Positions 58,933-64,000 of a DNA stretch of 64,000 nt are shown here, piece after piece. Under the pieces are notes generated by a model, which did not search any database, was not told where the DNA came from, and was given only the letters and a program-made list of their open reading frames with translations. Position 1 is the stretch's first letter; each line of letters begins with the position of its first letter. Origin of the DNA: Ulota crispa (lineage: Eukaryota > Streptophyta > Bryopsida > Orthotrichales > Orthotrichaceae); assembly GCA_963920765.1 (NCBI GenBank), contig OY987243.1:35215060-35279059 (forward strand). The letters are read 5' to 3'. A program made the position numbers and the translations under genes.

Positions 58933-61102
58933 TCATTCGGTCTGGACGCCAATGCTCTCTGCCTTGAATATTGACGATTCTCTACGTGAGAGCGGAGAGC
59001 CTGTGAGTGGGGAGCTTGTGGCAGATTCCAACTGTATGTCGCTGATAGCCTTCTCTGCAGCCGCTTTGATATACAGGGCAAGGTTCTCGGCCTTGAGTGT
59101 TAGATCGTCAAGATTTTGGATCTGAGACAATCTCATAGCAGCAGATCTTGTTGTTGTTGAGGTCGGGGTCTGTAAGACAGGTTCTGATACTAGCGGAATC
59201 TCTAAAAAACAAAGTTTCGTTAAATCCCTTTTAATTGTAGCCTCTTTCATTGAATCCCTTTTCGTAGTCATCTCTCTCATTGAATCCCTTTTAGTAGCCA
59301 TCTCTTGGTTGATCAGACTTCCAGGTTGCGTAGCAGTTGTTACGGGAGGCAACAACTCCGAATCAGGCGGTCGACTGGAAAACAAGGTGGAGACTCTTTT
59401 AATCTTTTCCAAAGAGGACGAGCTGACAGCAGGTGTATGCTCGTGGAGTTCCCAGCACGGAGGTATATCTTCAATTACCAATGGCTCAGTTTCCCTAAGA
59501 TCAGGAGGTTCTGATAATATCTTTTCCATGTCAACAAAACAATCTGTGAATTCTTAAAGGTAGTCTGGCACCAAACCTCTCTGGATATTGTTGCTGCTCT
59601 GTAGCATTACAGACGCTTCATCTGTAGACGGTAGCACGTATGGATCTCTTAATGCACTACCCTTTCGTGCTGAATCCCTCCGAATGCTTTCCAACGCGGA
59701 TTCTCTCCGCAAGAGCAACGGAGCATCTGTGATTGATCCCAATTGGATGTCGCTGAGAGCCTCCTCGCCTGTCGCTTTGGTGTACACAGCAGGGTTCTTG
59801 ATATTCAATGCTGGATCATCAAGGTTTTGGATCTGGGACAGCCTCCCTGCAGTTGAGTTGGACCCCGCCACTGGAGGAATTTGCAATGCAGAGGGTCTTC
59901 TTGAAACAGAAAAAGCCGAATCCCTGGCATCAATGGCACTTGTTTTCTGGCAACCGCTTTCATCATACACCTGCATGGGGAATGCGAAGAGACCAAAGCA
60001 GGGTTTTTCTTTGGGCAATAAAAGGCCCAATTGCCTCAGAAAAAAAGGTGAGCTTCAAACCCATAAAAGTATAGGGAAATTTTCATGAATACGCCTGAGT
60101 TAGCAATATTTTCATAGATACCCTTGCTTTTTCAGAAATTTCATGGACCCAAATTTTCAAGCGTTTGCTTGTTGTACTGTACATGCCACTTCCCTTCTTC
60201 CTTTGTGCGTATGTTGCTTGTTTTTTGTTTCATTACATTCACTTCTTCAACATTGGTCACTTCCCTTCTTCCTTTGTGCGTATGTTGCTTGTCTTTTGTT
60301 TCATTACATTCACTTCTTCAACATTGGTCATGAAGAAAGTATGAGCACAACAAATTAAAGCCCTAAAATTTTTGCTTCAAGGGTGTATGTGAAATTTCTG
60401 AAAAAACAAGGGCATCTATGAAAATAATGTAAACTTCAGGGGCATCCATGAAATTTGCCCTAAAAAGAAAAGTGGGAAAAAATTTCAAAAAATGCCGGAT
60501 TGAGAATTGATGCTATCATTTTATGATGAGATAAATCCAAAGGCATTGTCAAAGAAGGTTTTTGTGTAAGCTTCTCCTTAATTTCATAATTAATAGCTAT
60601 TTGATGCTGGGGCCACCAAAAACAGGGATCAAGCAAGCAAGCTACAAACCATTTTCAAAGAACGCCGTACACAGCCATTGATCAGAAAACGAACCAAAAA
60701 AACCCTAAACCAAAAAAACCTTAAACCAAAAAAACCCTAGACCAAAGCGTCAACCTAAAATTATTATCAAAACAAACTTTGAGCTTCCTGTATAAATGTT
60801 TGAGACTGACCTCCACTTGGAAGCGCGAGTCTGCTATGAGCGTGAAACAGAGCTGATCTCCCAGTTGCAGAACATGAGCTGTCACGAACTCCTCCCAACC
60901 TTGTCCGAAGGTAACATTAGAGCCTGGAAAAGCACCGTTCACCACCACTTTCCATTGCTTTCTACTCGGCCCTTCCAGAATCACATCACTCCTCAACGAA
61001 TTGCCGTGTGTCTTTCAAGAAGGAAGAAGGCAAAGTTAAGCCGCGCATTGGCAGTTCCACAATCTTCTTCAGAAACGAAGGACCGTGATACGCATCCGCC
61101 AT
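58933..61102 (-). CDS. B3-domain DNA-binding protein (REM-like), frame uncertain
   Basis: Plant B3 domains bind DNA in the nucleus. The first exon runs 61102 down to 60811: MADAYHGPSFLKKIVELP and LTLPSSFLKDT, then, in another frame, SDVILEGPSRKQWKVVV, FGQGWEEFVTAHVLQLGD and SRFQVE. The second starts at 59970 with VYDESGCQKTSAID, completing the B3 fold across a GT/AG intron. The frame switch falls in a short AC repeat (near 61006-61012); loss of one AC would explain it. Exon 2 ends in a stop at 59554. A following frame (59529-58933) repeats part of exon 2: RLSQIQNLDDPALNIKN against RLSQIQNLDDLTLKAEN, and SDIQLGS against SDIQLES, so the tail was duplicated. Joining the two in frame needs a 33-bp intron, too short to trust. 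It may be a pseudogene, or contain sequence errors. Confidence 0.68.
60073..60460. mobile_element. Family E Mutator-like element in the B3 gene intron
   Basis: Ends GGGAAATTTTCATG and CATGAAATTTGCCC are inverted, continuing through GCAATATTTTCATAGATACCC-type sequence. No matching 9-bp flanks. Inside, a unit of about 71 bp (CACTTCCCTTCTTCC to CAACATTGGT) is duplicated in tandem at about 60187-60328. Third copy of the family in the window. Confidence 0.75.
60690..60742. repeat. CCAAAAAAACCCTAAA short tandem repeat
   Basis: Three to four units of a 16-17 bp A-rich motif containing CCCTAAA lie in the B3 gene intron, just downstream of the first exon. CCCTAAA resembles the plant telomere unit, but it is not in tandem without the poly-A spacer. 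Confidence 0.7.
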
Positions 61103-61111
61103 TTCTTTGTC

Positions 61112-61675
61112 CTACACCTGTCGCTCGGCTCTTCTTCTTCTCATAAAGTACACACCTGTCGCTCGGCTCTTCTTCTTCTCATAAAGTACACATTAGGGGT
61201 AGTCACGGCACTTTCTTGTGCGCCTGTGGAGAATGAGAATGGTGTGGTGTTGTGTCGCTAGTGGCTGCCAGAGCTTCGGTTATGTTTCGCATGTGAAACT
61301 TCTTAGCGTCCCATTCTTTTCCTCCAGAGGTGCAGAATGGAGTTGAGAATGAGTTAGCATGTGAGCTTCTTATCATGGTCTACTCATTTTCCCCACTTGT
61401 GCACACATGTCGCTCAGCTCTTGTTCTTCTCATAAAGTACACATTAGGGGTAGTCACTACACTTTCTTGCTTGCATGTGGAGAATGAGAACGTTGCAGTG
61501 TCGTGTCGCTAGTGTTTGCCGGAGCTTTGGTTATGCTTTGCACGTGAAACTTATCAGTGTCCCATTCTTCTCCTTCAAAGGTGCCATTCTTCTCCTCTAG
61601 AAGTGAAAAATGGAGTGGAGAATGAGTTAGTGTGTGTGAACTTTCTTACCATGGTCTACTTGTTTTCCCCACTTG
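61112..61675. repeat. Nested direct duplications upstream of the B3 gene
   Basis: A 40-bp unit (CACCTGTCGCTCGGCTCTTC then TTCTTCTCATAAAGTAC) is duplicated at about 61111-61190. A longer unit of about 245 bp from about 61155 recurs from about 61400 to 61675 with scattered differences (CACATTAGGGGTAGTCAC and CACGTGAAACTT-type landmarks in both). This is the promoter side of the minus-strand B3 gene. Confidence 0.8.
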
Positions 61676-63530
61676 TGAATCGCTTTTCACCCTAACTCTT
61701 TCTTGCTCCTCCAATCTACCCGTGCTACCTTTCTCTAAGTAAACCATTCTCCATTCTCCAAAACACACAAATGAGGTCTCACAAGTTCCTATTAGCTCCT
61801 TTCTCTCCACAACTTCTCAATCTCCATTCTCTTTTCATTCTCTCAGAAGCCGTGACTACCCATATTAAGCTTACACCACGTGCCTCCTCAAGAAAACGTG
61901 TCCACCAAAAGAATTCGTAGTAATGTGAACATGAATCGGAACCTCTTTCTGATGATTTGATTAGGATTTTAGGCTACGGATTCTTGCACGTGTAAGATGA
62001 AAGAAATGGTTCGCCTCGGGAAATCAAAAGACAATTGCGTACGCTCGCAAATGCAAAGTACACGCGTTGCGATGCACCGTCACTTGACGTGAAGTCCCTC
62101 CGCACTCCGCAGCAACTCTGCTCCAAGGTTTTTTTTTAAGGCTTTTAAAAACCAGAAAGCTAAAAAAAAAAAATCAAGCCGAAACATAGTATTTTGGTGC
62201 TAGATGATAATGTCTCTTTGTTATAAAAATTTGGGTTTTGTTACCCACTTTTCCAAAAAATTCATTCTTGCAATACCAGTTTTTTATTTTAGAAAAAATT
62301 AATCACAATCAACAAGCTCAAAGTGTAAATACTTGTAGCCTTATTTTGACACTTAAAAAAAATCTCATGTGACCATATCTGCACCACTAAAATTTACCAT
62401 ATAGCCTTCGAAGCTGCCTGTCCAAAACCAAAAATAAACCCTGCTCTGCTCCCTCTGTGCCATTCTAGAGTGTAAGTTAGACCGTGCGAAAGACAGTCAA
62501 AAGGTCGCATCAATCACGAGCAGTGTCACGGATCGCAGCAAACGAAGCGTACGCAATCATGGCAGCAATGCAAATGGGAGCTTCACGTTGCGCCATGGAC
62601 GGTGACATCGTTGACAATAACATGCAGAGCTGAGGACAGAAACCCTAATAAGGGTGAAGGAATTAGGTGCTGGTCACGATGGACGATGCGAGGAGGATGA
62701 TGCCGGGGTAGTACCCGGATCCACCCGGTTCGAACCTCAACCCATTTTGATACGGAGTGGTACCGGGGCTTTTTGAATTCCTTCCGGTTCTCAATCAGAT
62801 TACTAAGAAGAAAGCTCAATACACTAATTATGAAATTTAGTGTTACGACACCTTTAGTGTAATTTTCCCTCTTGGTTATGGAAAACTAATTGCCAATTGA
62901 GTGGAAACTAGTGTGAGAGCATCATCAATAGTGAGGCATTAAAATGGCACAACAATTTTTTTAGGCCTTAAATTTTCATGTGCTTTCCTATTGGTGTGAT
63001 ATTCATCTTTGTCCATTTTGAATTCGGAGGTTTGTTTGGAGCTTGTTTTGAGCATAAAATCATGGGTGGCCACATGGACCACAATTTGTTTTTTGATTGT
63101 ATTATAAAAGCAAAATTGAACATGAAGGGCTTGACGCCTACTTTAGCATGAGGAACAATGTCATTGGCCATATAGAGCAAAATAAAGGAAATTAGAGCAC
63201 CAAAATTTTCTAGACTTTTGAGGGTTCTACATGCAACTATTTATTTGTTACATATTGCACTATAAATAGAATCAAATTTGATTCCTTTTTTTAAAAAAAA
63301 TCTTTCGCTTCCAGAATCATGTTCTTTTTAGAAGCATAAGAAAAAGTTACTCCGTAAACCTCTTGTTCGAAAATTAAAAGAGATTGCTAATCCAAAATAG
63401 TCTTTCTCTATACTTGAAAAGAACATTATTTACTACACACTATTTCTCTTTTGCAGCACAATATGGTACTATGGCTAGTTTCATTCACTCTGTTTTACCC
63501 TTCAATTTTTTTGGTATTTTATAAAATAAT
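61676..63530. other. Gene-poor spacer
   Basis: A 24-codon frame starting ATGGCAGCAATGCAAATG at 62558 sits in a GC-richer patch but has no partner exon. The rest is AT-rich. No repeat family recognised. Confidence 0.45.
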
Positions 63531-63532
63531 AT

Positions 63533-64000
63533 TAGCATTTGAGAATCTTGTACCATTATTTTTTAATTCTTACTCAATCCCAATTAAGCATACCAAATTT
63601 TGAGTTTCAAAAAACCAAAATCCTATTTTTGGTGAATTGTTTTACATAATATTCATGGTTTTACATGATAGATGATTAAAAAAAATTGGTAATGAATCTT
63701 TGAGATTTGGTTGCATGGATGCATAGGAAACATTTACACACACATATTTTCTTCTAACAAGCATCTCCAAAATAAATTATAATTCCATCTATGGAGATTT
63801 TATTGATGAAGTGACTACAACCAAATCTTGTAGATTGGATATTTCTTCATGGTGATCATAATTTTTTGTTTGACTTATACAATACAGTTAGGCTTGAATC
63901 TCTCAGCATAATGATAAGGTTATTTTGCCAAAAACTAGTTATAAATACATAAATCTCTATTTACAAAATTTGATCATGATCAGTCCAACGTTAAAATCTA
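63533..64000 (+). mobile_element. Second copy of family B, cut by the window end
   Basis: From about 63570, CAATCCCAATTAAGCATACC through GATGATTAAAAAAAATTGG and GGTTGCATGGATG aligns with 9430-9610, and onward to CTTCTAACAAGCATCT it matches the uninterrupted arm at 11350-11440. This copy lacks the TTAA insertion and so confirms the empty site. Its right arm would lie beyond the window. Confidence 0.72.

Overview
The window is nuclear DNA of a land plant, most likely a non-seed plant (bryophyte- or lycophyte-like). The evidence is the set of intron-containing, plant-style genes: CDT1 with E2F sites, an ALY/THO4 mRNA export factor, an AFC-type LAMMER kinase, a B3-domain protein, an F-box/kelch-like protein, a TBC Rab-GAP and a large LRR-WD40 protein. 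They sit as GC-richer islands in AT-rich DNA packed with small non-autonomous DNA transposons. I cannot name the species. I saw no LTR element, LINE, tRNA, rRNA or CRISPR array.

Layout. Bases 1-16.6 kb are accessory DNA: a minisatellite element with two opposed arrays (0.76-1.63 kb), a single-exon acidic protein with a Dof-like zinc finger on the minus strand (1.76-2.61 kb), and many inverted-repeat elements. Several of these are flanked by TTAA with CCCYTAAAGGACC-type ends, the hallmark of piggyBac-type insertion. One stack is three elements deep (9.15-11.8 kb). CDT1 follows on the plus strand (17.4-20.4 kb). Another element-rich stretch (20.4-25.5 kb) holds a second three-deep nest. Then come the LRR-WD40 gene (+, 27.2-33.2 kb), converging on ALY (-, 34.1-40.0 kb), and the TBC Rab-GAP (-, 41.6-44.0 kb). 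A 0.5-kb tandem duplication and a third three-deep nest (45.6-46.7 kb) precede the F-box gene (+, 46.9-48.1 kb), whose frame is broken once. After 4 kb of AT-rich DNA the LAMMER kinase (+, 53.9-58.1 kb) converges on the B3-domain gene (-, 58.9-61.1 kb), which also carries a frame break. The last 3 kb are duplications and a truncated copy of the element seen at 9.3 kb.

How the genes relate. These are housekeeping and regulatory genes with no sign of a shared operon-like system. CDT1 licenses replication origins. The LRR-WD40 protein carries a DWD-like box that suggests a CUL4-DDB1 link. ALY and the LAMMER kinase both act in nuclear mRNA processing and export. The TBC protein acts in membrane traffic. 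Introns of ALY, the B3 gene and the LRR-WD40 gene have each received miniature elements, and the same element families recur between genes, so element activity affected the whole segment.

Exon joins were derived by hand from GT/AG sites and reading frame. Where a join is uncertain the entry says so.
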